A DNA stretch of 64,000 nt from Haloglomus halophilum (GCF_024298885.1 NZ_CP101166.1:1364001-1428000); one strand, 5' to 3'. Positions 54,141-63,750 are shown, counted from the stretch's first letter. Notes: generated by a model from the sequence alone, not told the origin. Translations and numbers: made by a program.

Positions 54141-54860
54141 GGTGGGTTCCTGGGTTCTCTGGACTCTCGCGTCGACAGCGAACGCGACTACGACGAACGC
54201 GACAACAGAACCACCTACGAAGCCCTCGCGCGCTCAGGGGCCCGCGGCTCGCTGCGCTCCTCGCTCCGGTCGCTTCGCTCCCTCCACTGCGGTGCTTGCG
54301 TCGCCGGGGACCCGCTGAGCGCGCTCGCCCTTCGATTCCACCAGGACGTTGACCGTTCCACGGAGCGGCGGCCCTGCCCTTCCCCGGGTCGCGTGGGCCT
54401 CGCGTGCGCTCGGCCACGCGCTCCCGGCCCGTGGACTGGTCGGCCAGCCGGTTCCGGGACCAGGAAGCGCGCCGTCGCCACCCGCGCCGAACCGCGAGCA
54501 ACGCGAGCGGGTTCGGCGTTCCCGGCGACGGCGCGGGGAGGTGTGGGGACGCTAGCGCCCCGCTGGAACCACCACGCGCCTCGCTCGACCCGAAACGGTC
54601 CCCCCTGGCGGACTCGAAGCTGAGCCGAGCGAAGCGAGGCGAAGGTCGGCAGAGCTTGCTCTGCCGGAAGGCGAGCGCTCTCGAACCCTCCCGGGCGACG
54701 TAAGCACCGCAGGCCGAACGGAGTGAGGCCGAGGAGCGCAACGAGCCCCGGAGGTGAGCGCCGACGGCGCGAACCAGGGAAGTCGCAGCCCGCGCAGGCC
54801 GAAGGCCGAGCAGGAACGTCTTCCCGTGGGTCGAGAGTGCGAGGGCTTCGTAGCAGTTTC
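54141..54860. repeat. Non-coding palindromic element (spacer type B)
   Basis: About 700 bp of GC-rich DNA without a credible gene. A perfect 15-bp inverted repeat, CTACGAAGCCCTCGC (54215-54229) and GCGAGGGCTTCGTAG (54839-54853), brackets it. Inside are hairpin-forming pieces such as GGCAGAGCTTGCTCTGCC (54642-54659) and runs of CTCGCTCCGGTCGCTTCGCT type. It shares CTCGACCCGAAACG and a GTGCTTGCGTCGCC-like stretch with the spacer at 11.7-12.2 kb. Confidence 0.65.
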
Positions 54861-55004
54861 TATCACTACTTCACCTATTACCCATATGCCCTAAATTTTC
54901 GATAGATATGTTATGATTTGGTCATATATTATAGTACTTATTGGAATATATGCCACCCACACGAAACTTCAAGACCCATCCCGGGACGAGGACCCGACAC
55001 GCCT
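54861..55004 (+). promoter_or_regulatory. A/T-rich promoter region of the helicase gene
   Basis: An abrupt A/T-rich stretch (54860-54960) with several TATA-like sequences (CATATATTATAG, GGAATATATGCC) just upstream of the helicase start at 55005. Likely the promoter; the exact TATA is uncertain. Confidence 0.45.
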
Positions 55005-57461
55005 ATGGCCGGTGACGCCCGACCCGACTTCGTGACCGAGGGGGCCGACACATCGAGCGACGACGCCGGGACGAGCGACGCCGGCACCGCCAGCGAAGGC
55101 GACACCGACGCCCACGACGACCAGCCCTGGCGCGACGTGTTCGGCCACGACGAGCCGTACGACGACCAGGTCGACGGCATCGAGACGGCCATCGGAACGG
55201 GCGAATCCAGCGGCTTTCTGGCCCTCGAGGGGGCCTGTGGCACCGGAAAGACCCACATCGCGCTGACCGCGGGCATCCAGCTGGTCCGGGACCCGGACAC
55301 GAAGTACGAGCGCGTCCTCGCGCTGACGAGCGTCAAGCAGCAGCTCCGGCAGTTCGAACAGGACCTCCGCATCATCAACGACAACCTCCCCGAGGACTGG
55401 AACCCCGTCTCCGGGCTCACGTTGGTCGGGAAGGCCGACGTCTGCGCGTACAACGTCGCCGGGACGGGTGGCATCGACGACTCGAACGTCTACGAGCGCT
55501 GCGAGGGGCTCCGCGAACGGACGCGCGCGCTCGCGGACGACACGAGCGCGGGCGACCTCGCCTCACAGGCCCGCTCACAGCAGGTCGGACTGGCCGATTC
55601 GGGCGCGAGCGGCGGCGACGCCGCCGACTACCTCGAGGCCGCGGGCGGGATGGCCCCCTACCCCGAGGGCACGCCGGAATCCGGGAACGACGTGGAGTAC
55701 TGCCCGTTCTACGCGCAGTTCCTCGAGGACCTGCCCGACGACGGCGAGGCGGCCGAGGCGGTCCCGTTCGACTGGACGGAGACCGGCCACATCGACGCGC
55801 AGGAACTCACGCGGCTCTCTGTGGACGCCGGGACGTGTCCGCACTCCGTGATGGGGGCGCTGCTACCCGAGGTGGAGGTCGTCGTGGGGAACTACTACCA
55901 CGCGTTCGACCCGACGACGGTCGAGACGTTCACGGGCGCACTGCTGGACGAGGAGACGTTCGTCGTCTGCGACGAGGCCCACATGCTCGAACCGCGCGTC
56001 CGCGACCTCGTCAGCGACGGCATCGCGGACGTCTCCCTGCGGGACGCCGAGAGCGAACTCGCACAGGTCGTCCAGCCGCTGACGATGACCGACGAGACCG
56101 GCCGGCAGACGGGGCCCGTCGACCAGATACGGGCGGAGTTATCGGACGCCAGCGTCGACCTGGAGGACCTCCAGCGGACCCGCCAGTTCCTCCGCGACCT
56201 CCGGGGAGAGCTCGCCCGACAGGTCGAGTCGTATCTCGACCGGGAACACCGGGGCTGGCGGGCGAACCTGAACGACCTGCCCGACGACGAGATTCCCCTC
56301 CGTGACCCCGAACGGCCCCGCACCGACGACCTCACCCAGTGGGCCGAGAACGAGGGGTACGGCGAGCGCGACTGGGTTCGCGCCGAGAGTGCGTGTGCCG
56401 TCGCCGCGCGCATCCTGAACAGCGTCGAGGAGGAGGACACCAAGCGGACCGCACCCGCCGTCGGGCGCGCACTGGGCGCGTGGGCGCGCGCCGACCACGT
56501 CGACCACTTCCGCGAGGTCGAACTCGAGCGGACGTGGGACGACGCTCAGCCCACGGACTCCTGGCGGCGCGCGTACAACGCACGCTTCGCGCTCCACAAC
56601 TGCCTGCCGGGGGATGCCATCGCCGAGCGCCTCGACGAGTTCGGCGGCGGCGTCCTGATGAGCGCGACCCTCGAACCGCTCGACGCCTTCGCCGAGGTGA
56701 CGGGGCTGAACCACCTCGAACGCGAGGAGGACCGGCCCGTCATCACCCGGAGCTACGGACTGGACTTCCCACCCGAGCACCGCGAGTCGTTCGCGGTCGC
56801 GGCGCCGCCGTTCACCTTCGAGAACCGCGGCGCGCCGGGGGAGGAGACCGAGGCCCGGCGCATCCACGCGTCGGCACTGCGGGAGGTCGCCACGGTGTCG
56901 GGCAACGTCCTCGTCGGGATGCCCAACTACGCCGAGGCCGAATGGGCCGCCGAGTACCTCCGCGACGCCGTCGACAAGACGGTCCTGCTGGACGAGTCCT
57001 CCGCGGACGACGTGACCGAGGACCTGAAACAGGAGTTCTTCGACGGGCCCGGGAAGGTGCTCGTCACCTCGCTCCGCGGGACGCTCACCGAGGGGGTCGA
57101 CTACCGCGGCGACCGCCTCAGCGCGGCCGTGGTCTGCGGGGTCCCGCTCATCAACACCGCCAGCCCGCGGACGCGGGCGCTCCGGACGGCGTACGACCGG
57201 CGGTTCGGCGACGGCTTCGAGTACGCGCTGACGGTCCCCGCCGTCCGCAAGGCACGCCAGGCCGTGGGGCGCGTCATCCGCGGGCCCGACGAGACGGGCG
57301 TCCGGGTGCTGCTGGACGAGCGCTACGCGCGCGATACATGGAACAGCGTCCGCGAGTACCTCGGGCCGGACCGCGAGGAGTTCCAGGCCGTCTCGCCGGA
57401 CATGCTCTCGCTCGGGCTGGACCGCTTCCGCGAGACGGCCGGCGACAGTGGCGTGGACTGA
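55005..57461 (+). CDS. XPD/DinG-family ATP-dependent DNA helicase
   Basis: An 818-residue superfamily-2 helicase. Walker A is LEGACGTGKTHIAL (about 74-87). DEAH box is VVCDEAHMLEPR (about 320-331). Four cysteines that could hold the Fe-S cluster lie in KADVCAYN, YERCEGLRE, VEYCPFYAQFL and AGTCPHSVMG. Later motifs are LMSATLEPLDA, VLVGMPNYAEAEW, TLTEGVDYRGDRLSAAVVCG and AVGRVIRGPDETG. Such helicases unwind DNA 5' to 3' in repair. About 60 acidic disordered residues lead in. Confidence 0.9.
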   Translation: MAGDARPDFVTEGADTSSDDAGTSDAGTASEGDTDAHDDQPWRDVFGHDEPYDDQVDGIETAIGTGESSGFLALEGACGTGKTHIALTAGIQLVRDPDTKYERVLALTSVKQQLRQFEQDLRIINDNLPEDWNPVSGLTLVGKADVCAYNVAGTGGIDDSNVYERCEGLRERTRALADDTSAGDLASQARSQQVGLADSGASGGDAADYLEAAGGMAPYPEGTPESGNDVEYCPFYAQFLEDLPDDGEAAEAVPFDWTETGHIDAQELTRLSVDAGTCPHSVMGALLPEVEVVVGNYYHAFDPTTVETFTGALLDEETFVVCDEAHMLEPRVRDLVSDGIADVSLRDAESELAQVVQPLTMTDETGRQTGPVDQIRAELSDASVDLEDLQRTRQFLRDLRGELARQVESYLDREHRGWRANLNDLPDDEIPLRDPERPRTDDLTQWAENEGYGERDWVRAESACAVAARILNSVEEEDTKRTAPAVGRALGAWARADHVDHFREVELERTWDDAQPTDSWRRAYNARFALHNCLPGDAIAERLDEFGGGVLMSATLEPLDAFAEVTGLNHLEREEDRPVITRSYGLDFPPEHRESFAVAAPPFTFENRGAPGEETEARRIHASALREVATVSGNVLVGMPNYAEAEWAAEYLRDAVDKTVLLDESSADDVTEDLKQEFFDGPGKVLVTSLRGTLTEGVDYRGDRLSAAVVCGVPLINTASPRTRALRTAYDRRFGDGFEYALTVPAVRKARQAVGRVIRGPDETGVRVLLDERYARDTWNSVREYLGPDREEFQAVSPDMLSLGLDRFRETAGDSGVD

Positions 57462-57562
57462 CACCGTCGCCCGCCGGTGTCCATCGTGACAGGGCCGGGG
57501 TCCCGGCGGGACCGGCCCGTTCGACGCGTGACTTTTTGTCACACGACGCGGAACCGGAACGC

Positions 57563-58669
57563 GTGTCTATCGCTCGCCGTCGCCGCCGGCTGCTCGCCGC
57601 CCTCGTCGTCGGGTTGCTGTTCGTCTGTGGGGTGGTGCTGTTCGACGTCCTCCAGACGGTGTTCTTCGCCATCACGGTCGCGTACGTCCTCTACCCGGTC
57701 CACCAGCACCTCGTACGGCGGGGACTGCCGGCCTACTGGGCCAGCGCGGTCGTCACGGGAGCCGCGTTCGGCGTCGTCCTCGTCGTCGTGGGGGCGCTCG
57801 GACTCGTCCTCTACAACCGGCGCGAGTCGCTGTTCACCCTCCTCCGGACGGTCCCGCCCGAGGTGACGGTCCCGCTGGGGGAGTTCACCTACACCGTGGA
57901 CACGACGACGATCCTCGCGACCGCCCGGAACGCGCTACAGGGACTTGCCGTCGACGTGGCGACTGCCGCACCGGTGCTCGGCCTGAAACTGTTCCTGTTC
58001 GCCATCCTGTTGTTCGCGCTGCTGGTCCGGCCGGAGGCCGTCGGCCGGGCGGCGTTCTCCGTGACGCCGCCGGCCTACCACGACGTGCTGGTGGCACTGG
58101 ACCGACGAGTGCGAGAGACGCTGTACGGCATCTACGTCCTGCAGGCTGCGACGGCGGCCGGCACGTTCGCCGTCGCACTCGTGATATTCGGGGCACTGGG
58201 ATACGGGGCCCCGTTCACGCTGGCGGTCGTCGCGGGTGTCCTCCAGTTCATCCCCATCGTCGGCCCGGGCGTGCTCATCGCCGTGCTGACGGGCGTCGAC
58301 CTCGTCACCGGGATGCCGACGCGGGCGATTCTGGTGGCGGTCATCGGAGCCGTGTTCATCGGCCTCGCCCCCGACGCCATCATCCGCCCGCGGCTGGCGA
58401 GCCGGGCGGCACACCTCCCGACCTCGCTGTACTTCATCGGGTTCACCGGCGGGCTCCTCACCGTCGGCGCAATCGGCTTCATCGCGGGGCCGCTGGTGGT
58501 CGGGCTGCTGGTCGAGGCGGTCGAACTGCTCTCGCAGACCGCCGAGGGGCGACAGACCCAGCTGGACGCGACGGTGACTCCCGGGCCGAACGGTGAGGCC
58601 GGCGCGGACCCGCGGCCGGGCGCGCTGCAGGACGGCCAGGTGGACGGCGCGGACGAGCCGGACGACTGA
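57563..58669 (+). CDS. AI-2E family membrane transporter
   Basis: A 368-residue protein with about eight membrane helices: LLFVCGVVLFDVLQTVFFAI, AVVTGAAFGVVLVVVGALGL, GVLQFIPIVGPGVLIAVLTG, GFIAGPLVVGLLVEAVELLS. The GVLQFIPIVGP motif is typical of the AI-2E/PerM family, which moves small molecules or ions. The GTG start at 57563 gives SIARRRRRLLAALVVGL. Acidic C-terminal tail. Substrate not known. Confidence 0.87.
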   Translation: MSIARRRRRLLAALVVGLLFVCGVVLFDVLQTVFFAITVAYVLYPVHQHLVRRGLPAYWASAVVTGAAFGVVLVVVGALGLVLYNRRESLFTLLRTVPPEVTVPLGEFTYTVDTTTILATARNALQGLAVDVATAAPVLGLKLFLFAILLFALLVRPEAVGRAAFSVTPPAYHDVLVALDRRVRETLYGIYVLQAATAAGTFAVALVIFGALGYGAPFTLAVVAGVLQFIPIVGPGVLIAVLTGVDLVTGMPTRAILVAVIGAVFIGLAPDAIIRPRLASRAAHLPTSLYFIGFTGGLLTVGAIGFIAGPLVVGLLVEAVELLSQTAEGRQTQLDATVTPGPNGEAGADPRPGALQDGQVDGADEPDD

Positions 58670-58676
58670 CCCGTCC

Positions 58677-59531
58677 TCAGGCGGTCTCCAGCGTGTTCCC
58701 CTCGGCCTCCCACTCCGTCAGCGACCCCTCGTAGAACGCCAGGGTCGGGAAGCCGAGATGCCGGAGGACCGTGTACGTGTGACTGATGCGCCGGGCGGTG
58801 TTGCAGTAGAGCAGGACGCGCTCGCCCGGCCGGATGCCACGCTCGGCGAGCAGATCGCGGAGCTCGTCCTCGGGGAGCAGCCCCCGTGTCTCCGTGTCGA
58901 CCAGCTCCTGCCAGTCCAGCCGGACCGCCCCGGGGATGTGGCCCTCGTCGAACTCCCACGCCTCGCGCGTGTCGACGATGACGGTCCCGGGGTCGGCGAC
59001 GGCGGCCTCGACGGTCGCCAGCGGCACCAGGGGACCCCGCTCCTCGTACGCGGCGCGGTAGTCGGTCGGCTCGACATCGGGTGCCTCGCCCGTCGTCTCG
59101 TGGTCGAGGTTGTAGGCGGAGAAGTCGCCGTCGAGCAGATGCAGGCGGTCGGGGTCGTGGCCGTACAGCTCGGCGGTGACGAGCAGGCGCGCGGCGAACA
59201 CGCCGTTCCGGTCGTCGTAGGCCACGATGCGGTCGTCGTTCCCGATGCCGACCTCGCTCATGAGGTCGGCGAACGCTCGCGAGCCGGGGAGCATCCCGGC
59301 CTCGGCCTCGCCGTGCTCGGTCGCCCGGAACGAGTCGAAGGGGACGTTCACGGCCCCGGGGACGTGCCCGATGCCGTCGAACTCCCAGGCGTCACGGACA
59401 TCCACGACGGCCACATCCGGGTCCTCGCGGTGGGCCGCCAGCCAGTCGACACTCACGACGACCGGCACGTCCCCGTCGGCGTCACCGGAACCATCGCCCC
59501 GTACACGCCGCCCGGCGTCCTCGTCGGTCAT
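58677..59531 (-). CDS. Thiosulfate sulfurtransferase, two rhodanese domains
   Basis: A 284-residue enzyme. The first rhodanese domain (about 20-140) has DVRDAWEFDGIGHVPGAVNV but its active-site loop reads YDDRNGV with no Cys. The second domain keeps the catalytic Cys in LLYCNTARRISHTYTVLRHL (about C243). It moves sulfane sulfur from thiosulfate. It is divergent from a second rhodanese gene across a spacer with an inverted repeat. Confidence 0.88.
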   Translation of the reverse strand: MTDEDAGRRVRGDGSGDADGDVPVVVSVDWLAAHREDPDVAVVDVRDAWEFDGIGHVPGAVNVPFDSFRATEHGEAEAGMLPGSRAFADLMSEVGIGNDDRIVAYDDRNGVFAARLLVTAELYGHDPDRLHLLDGDFSAYNLDHETTGEAPDVEPTDYRAAYEERGPLVPLATVEAAVADPGTVIVDTREAWEFDEGHIPGAVRLDWQELVDTETRGLLPEDELRDLLAERGIRPGERVLLYCNTARRISHTYTVLRHLGFPTLAFYEGSLTEWEAEGNTLETA

Positions 59532-59602
59532 ACCAGCACCTCCTGGCCGGGCGGGCATCAACCCGGCGAGCGCGGCGAACGGGACCCGGGATACTGGATA
59601 GC

Positions 59603-59733
59603 GGATTTCGTTGCCGGTTCCGTGGCGGCTATTTGGACCACAATTCGACTTCCGGGACCGAAACCGGCACAGGAACCGTCAGCTGGTCGGGAAGCGACGG
59701 ATTCCGCCACCGCCCTAACCGGCAACAAATTCC
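59603..59733. repeat. Inverted repeat in the divergent rhodanese promoter region
   Basis: GGATTTCGTTGCCGGTT (59603-59619) and AACCGGCAACAAATTCC (59717-59733) are inverted copies differing at two places, 97 bp apart. They lie between two divergent sulfurtransferase genes and could be a pair of operator sites or a large stem. Confidence 0.5.
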
Positions 59734-59808
59734 GGTAATAGCCATGGGCGGCCTGTCCTGCCGGTGGTGGTAGGGTTATCTCTCGGGTCCGGGTATAGGG
59801 GAACGAAC

Positions 59809-60678
59809 ATGGTAGAAGACAGCTACGCGAAGGACGTTCTCGTCTCCGCCGACTGGGTCGAGGACCGACTCGACGAGTTCCAGAGCGACGACCCGGCCCA
59901 CCGACTGGTGGAGGTCGACGTGGACACCGAGGCGTACGACGAGGGCCACGCCCCCGGCGCCATCGGCTTCAACTGGGAGACCCAGCTCCAGGACCAGACC
60001 GAGCGCGACATCCTCTCGAAGGAGGACTTCGAGGACCTGCTCGGCTCCCACGGCATCACCGAGGATTCGACGGTCGTCCTCTACGGTGACAACTCCAACT
60101 GGTTCGCGGCCTACACCTACTGGCAGTTCAAGTACTACGGCCACGACGACGTCCGCCTGATGGACGGTGGCCGCGACTACTGGGTCGAGAACGACTACCC
60201 GCTCTCGGACGAGGCCCCCGACTTCTCCGCGCAGGAGTACACCGCCGGCGGCCCGTTCGAGGGCATCCGCGCGTACCGCGACGACGTCGAGCACGCTATC
60301 GACCGTGGCATCCCGCTCGTCGACGTCCGCTCGCCCGAGGAGTTCTCCGGCGAGATCCTCGCGCCGCCGGGCCTGCAGGAGACCGCCCAGCGTGGCGGCC
60401 ACATCCCCGGCGCCGAGAACATCTCGTGGGCCGCGACGGTCAACGACGACGGGACGTTCAAGTCCCACGATGAGCTCGAGGAGCTGTACGGCTCGCAGGG
60501 CATCGACGACTCGCAGTCGGTCGTCGCCTACTGCCGTATCGGCGAGCGCTCCTCCATCGCGTGGTTCGCGCTCCACGAGCTGCTGGGCTACGAGAACACG
60601 ACGAACTACGACGGCTCCTGGACCGAGTGGGGCAACCTCGTCGGCGCGCCCGTCGAGACGGGCGGGGCTGACGACTGA
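59809..60678 (+). CDS. Thiosulfate sulfurtransferase, two rhodanese domains
   Basis: A 289-residue enzyme, with DVDTEAYDEGHAPGAIGFNW in the inactive first domain and VDVRSPEEFSGEILAPPGLQ followed by catalytic VVAYCRIGERSSIAWFALHE in the second (about C242). The CRxGxRSS loop is typical of thiosulfate sulfurtransferases. A TATA-like GTTATCTC lies about 30 bp upstream of the ATG. Paralog of the divergent gene. Confidence 0.9.
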   Translation: MVEDSYAKDVLVSADWVEDRLDEFQSDDPAHRLVEVDVDTEAYDEGHAPGAIGFNWETQLQDQTERDILSKEDFEDLLGSHGITEDSTVVLYGDNSNWFAAYTYWQFKYYGHDDVRLMDGGRDYWVENDYPLSDEAPDFSAQEYTAGGPFEGIRAYRDDVEHAIDRGIPLVDVRSPEEFSGEILAPPGLQETAQRGGHIPGAENISWAATVNDDGTFKSHDELEELYGSQGIDDSQSVVAYCRIGERSSIAWFALHELLGYENTTNYDGSWTEWGNLVGAPVETGGADD

Positions 60679-61147
60679 GCATCGCGAAGGAAGAAGCCCC
60701 GGAGCGAGCGGGGAGAGCGGGGGCGAAGCCCCCGGCGAGCGGCACCGCCGCGAGCGGAGCGACCCGCGAGCAGGGCTCGGGCGAGTAGAACGGACCGCGT
60801 CGGCCGACATCTCCACTCTTCTTTCACCTCCGGAGCCGCGGCACCCGTCTGACACACCGACCACCATCAGACAACCCAGCATATCCAGAATACCGTACAA
60901 ATATTCATCTAGAACACCACATAATGCCTGCGGACCAGATATACCCCAGATATATCGGTTGATAATCTGAGGGACAACACGAGGCGGTGCCGGCGGCGAC
61001 CGCCGGGCGCCGGGGGTTCGAGTCCCGTCCGCGGGACGTCGACGGGAAGTGATTCTCGCATTAGGGGCACGCTAAGGGCCACGAACCGTCGTTCGAGTGT
61101 CCGACGAAATCCGCATGTTTCTTGCGTCCGCACCGACAGAGGCGGGT
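60679..61147. other. Spacer with hairpins, GC-rich then A/T-rich, no gene
   Basis: Left part (60680-60790) is GC-rich with a short perfect hairpin GGGGGC-GAA-GCCCCC (60719-60733) and GAGCGAGCGGG-type runs like those in the two longer palindromic spacers. Then an A/T-rich stretch (60880-60975) with repeated AGATATA. A tRNA T-arm-like segment (about 61010-61036) is present but does not fold into a tRNA. Confidence 0.5.
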
Positions 61148-62677
61148 ATGAGCGAGACGGCCGACTCCGCCGGAACGGACGACGCGGGCGGCCAGGCGGA
61201 CGGGAACGTGCTGTTCGTCGTGCTGGACACGGTCCGCAAGGACCACCTGACGCCGTACGGCTACGACCGGCCGACGACCCCCGTACTGGAGGAGTTCGCC
61301 GCGGAGGCGCGAGTCTACGAGAACGCGGTCGCACAGGCACCGTGGACGCTACCCTCGCACGCCTCGATGTTCACGGGGCTGTACCCGAGCGACCACGCGG
61401 CCACGCAGGAGGACCCCTATCTCGGGGACGATATCGGGACGCTGGCCCAGGCAGTCCGGGCGAGCGGCCGTGCGACGGCCTGCTACTCCTCGAACGCGTG
61501 GATAACCCCCTACACCCGCCTCACGGCGGGCTTCGACCAGCAGGACAACTTCTTCGAGGTGATGCCGGGCGAGTTCCTCTCGGGGACGCTCGCGAACCTG
61601 TGGCAGCGCATCAACGACAACGAGCGCCTGCGCTCGGTCGCGGACCGCCTCGTCGAACTCGGCAACACGGTCCACGAGTACCTCGCCAGCGGCGAGGGGG
61701 CGGACACGAAGACCCCGGAGGTCATCGACCGGACCATCGAGTTCACCGACGAGGCCGAGGACTGGTTCGCGTTCATCAACCTGATGGACGCCCACCTGCC
61801 CATCTACCCACCCGAGGAGTACCGCGAGGAGTTCGCTCCCGGGGTCGACCCGACCGCAGTCTGTCAGAACTCGAAGGAGTACAACTCCGGGGCCCGGGAC
61901 ATCCCCGAGCAGGAGTTCGACGACATCCGCGGGCTGTACGACGCCGAGATCCGGCACATCGACGCCCAGCTGGAGCGCCTGTTCGACCACCTGAAACGGA
62001 CCGGCCAGTGGGACGACACCACGGTCGTCATCTGTGCGGACCACGGCGAACTCCACGGCGAGCACGGGCTGTACGGCCACGAGTTCTGCATCTACGACCC
62101 GCTGGTGAACGTGCCGCTCATGGTCAAATCGCCCGGGCTGGCGCCGGGGCGCGACGAGACGACCGTCGAACTGCTCGATCTCTACCACACGACGCTGGAC
62201 GCCGCGGGCGCGACCGAGGCGGCGGGCACACCCGACCACGGTGGCGAGGCGTTCGACCCGACGCGGTCGCTGCTGCGCGAGGAGGCCCGGCAGTTCGAGG
62301 GCGGCGAGTACGGCTTCGTCGAGTACCACCAGCCCGTCGTGGAGCTGAACCAGCTGGAGACGAAGGCCGACGAAGCCGGCATCACCCTGGACGAGGACTC
62401 CCGGTTCTACTCCCGGATGCGCGCGGCGCGGCGGGCCGACGCGAAGTACATCCGCAACGAGCGCATCCCCGACGAGGGCTACCGGCTCGACGAGGACCCC
62501 GGCGAGACCGAGGACGTGGGGACCGACGACCCCGCCGTCGCCGAAGTGGAGGCGACGCTCGCCGAGTTCGAGGAGCTGGTCGGGGGTGAGTGGTCGGACG
62601 TGGACGACGACGACGTGCTGGGCGACATGAGCGACGACGCCAAATCCCGACTGCAGGACCTGGGCTACATGGAATGA
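61148..62677 (+). CDS. Sulfatase/alkaline-phosphatase superfamily hydrolase with Thr/Ser at the nucleophile position
   Basis: A 509-residue enzyme. Metal-binding Asp lies in VLFVVLDTVRKDHLTPYGYD (D27). The nucleophile region reads APWTLPSHASMFTG (T67-S70), with no Cys, so formylglycine activation is not expected. Later metal ligands are in CADHGELHGEHG and YGHEF. This layout is closer to phosphodiesterase or phosphotransferase members than to true sulfatases. Its stop overlaps the next gene (ATGA), an AglD-like membrane protein, so the two may act on the same lipid or glycan. Confidence 0.85.
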   Translation: MSETADSAGTDDAGGQADGNVLFVVLDTVRKDHLTPYGYDRPTTPVLEEFAAEARVYENAVAQAPWTLPSHASMFTGLYPSDHAATQEDPYLGDDIGTLAQAVRASGRATACYSSNAWITPYTRLTAGFDQQDNFFEVMPGEFLSGTLANLWQRINDNERLRSVADRLVELGNTVHEYLASGEGADTKTPEVIDRTIEFTDEAEDWFAFINLMDAHLPIYPPEEYREEFAPGVDPTAVCQNSKEYNSGARDIPEQEFDDIRGLYDAEIRHIDAQLERLFDHLKRTGQWDDTTVVICADHGELHGEHGLYGHEFCIYDPLVNVPLMVKSPGLAPGRDETTVELLDLYHTTLDAAGATEAAGTPDHGGEAFDPTRSLLREEARQFEGGEYGFVEYHQPVVELNQLETKADEAGITLDEDSRFYSRMRAARRADAKYIRNERIPDEGYRLDEDPGETEDVGTDDPAVAEVEATLAEFEELVGGEWSDVDDDDVLGDMSDDAKSRLQDLGYME

Positions 62678-63702
62678 CGGGCGAGGGGCGGCAGTTCGTC
62701 GAGTTCGCGACCCGCGAGACGCTGGCGAAGACGGCCGTCGGCTTCCTCGTCGCGCTCGCCTTCCTCTACCTCGTGACCGTCGGTCTCGGTGTCGAGAAGG
62801 TGTCGCAGGCGCTGGCCGGTGCCGAGTGGGAGTGGGTCGCGCTGGGCTGTCTGTCGACGGCGTTCTGTCTCGCCGCGTGGGGGAAGGCCTGGCAGATCGT
62901 CCTCCAGGTGGTCGGCATCGACGTGCCGTACCGCCGGCTCGTCGTGACGTACTTCGCGGCCACGTTCGCCAACTACGTCACGCCGCTCGGACAGGCCGGC
63001 GGCGAGCCGTTCATCGCGTACGTCCTCTCGCGGGACACGGACGCGAGCTACGAGGACTCGCTGGCCTCGGTCGTGACGGCGGACCTGCTCAACCTGCTGC
63101 CCTTCTTCAGCTTCGCGGCCGTCGGCCTCGGGGTGTTGCTGAGCCGGCCGTCGCTCCCGGCGGCGACGCGCCCGCTCGCGTTCGGCCTGTTCGGGATGGC
63201 CGTCGGCATCCCCGCGCTCACGGGCGCCGGCTGGTTCTGGCGCGAGCGGGTCCGGAGCGGAATCCTCCGGCTCGTCGCGCCGGTCGCACGCCGGACCCAG
63301 CGGGTCAGCGTCGACGGCGCCGCGAACCGCATCGACGACCTCTACGGCGCGTTCGGGCGCGTCGCGCAGGACCCGCGTGCGCTCGTGAAGGCCGTCGCGT
63401 TCGCCTACGTCGGCTGGGTGTTCTTCGCCTTCCCGCTGTACTGCGCGGGGCAAGCCCTCGGGGTGGACATCAGCCCGCTGACGGTGCTGTTCGTCGTCCC
63501 CGCGTCGACGCTGGCGGGGATGGTCCCGACACCCGGGGGGCTGGGCGGCGTGGAGGCGGCGCTCGTGGCGCTGCTGGTCGCGGTCGCCATCAAGTCCGCC
63601 GCGCTCGCGCTCGCCATCGCCCTTGTGTACCGCATCGTCTCCTACTGGTTCGCGCTCGGTGTGGGCGGCGGCGCCGCGCTGGCGGTCGTGAAGCGCGCCT
63701 GA
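62674..63702 (+). CDS. Lysylphosphatidylglycerol synthase-like (UPF0104/AglD C-terminal) membrane protein
   Basis: A 342-residue protein with about eight membrane helices and the motifs YVTPLGQAGGEPFIAYVLSR and VPTPGGLGGVEAALVALLV. These are the signature of the UPF0104/LPG_synthase_TM family, which includes the C-terminal domain of AglD, the flippase-linked dolichol phosphate mannose protein of haloarchaea. No glycosyltransferase domain is present. Coupled to the sulfatase-fold gene. Confidence 0.88.
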   Translation: MTGEGRQFVEFATRETLAKTAVGFLVALAFLYLVTVGLGVEKVSQALAGAEWEWVALGCLSTAFCLAAWGKAWQIVLQVVGIDVPYRRLVVTYFAATFANYVTPLGQAGGEPFIAYVLSRDTDASYEDSLASVVTADLLNLLPFFSFAAVGLGVLLSRPSLPAATRPLAFGLFGMAVGIPALTGAGWFWRERVRSGILRLVAPVARRTQRVSVDGAANRIDDLYGAFGRVAQDPRALVKAVAFAYVGWVFFAFPLYCAGQALGVDISPLTVLFVVPASTLAGMVPTPGGLGGVEAALVALLVAVAIKSAALALAIALVYRIVSYWFALGVGGGAALAVVKRA

Positions 63703-63720
63703 GTGGGACCCAGCAGACCG

Positions 63721-63726
63721 TTTAAC
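63721..63726 (+). promoter_or_regulatory. TATA box of the thioredoxin-like gene
   Basis: TTTAAC about 27 bp upstream of the ATG at 63751, consistent with a leaderless transcript. Confidence 0.5.
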
Positions 63727-63750
63727 CGCCCAGAGTGCCTCGGATAGCGT

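Noticed and set aside
61010-61036. A segment GGGGGTTCGAGTCCCGT followed by CCGCGGGA looks like the T arm and 3' end of a tRNA.
   Set aside because: The T stem has a mismatch, no matching D arm, anticodon arm or 5' acceptor strand lies upstream, so it is not called a tRNA gene. It could be a remnant but I cannot show that.
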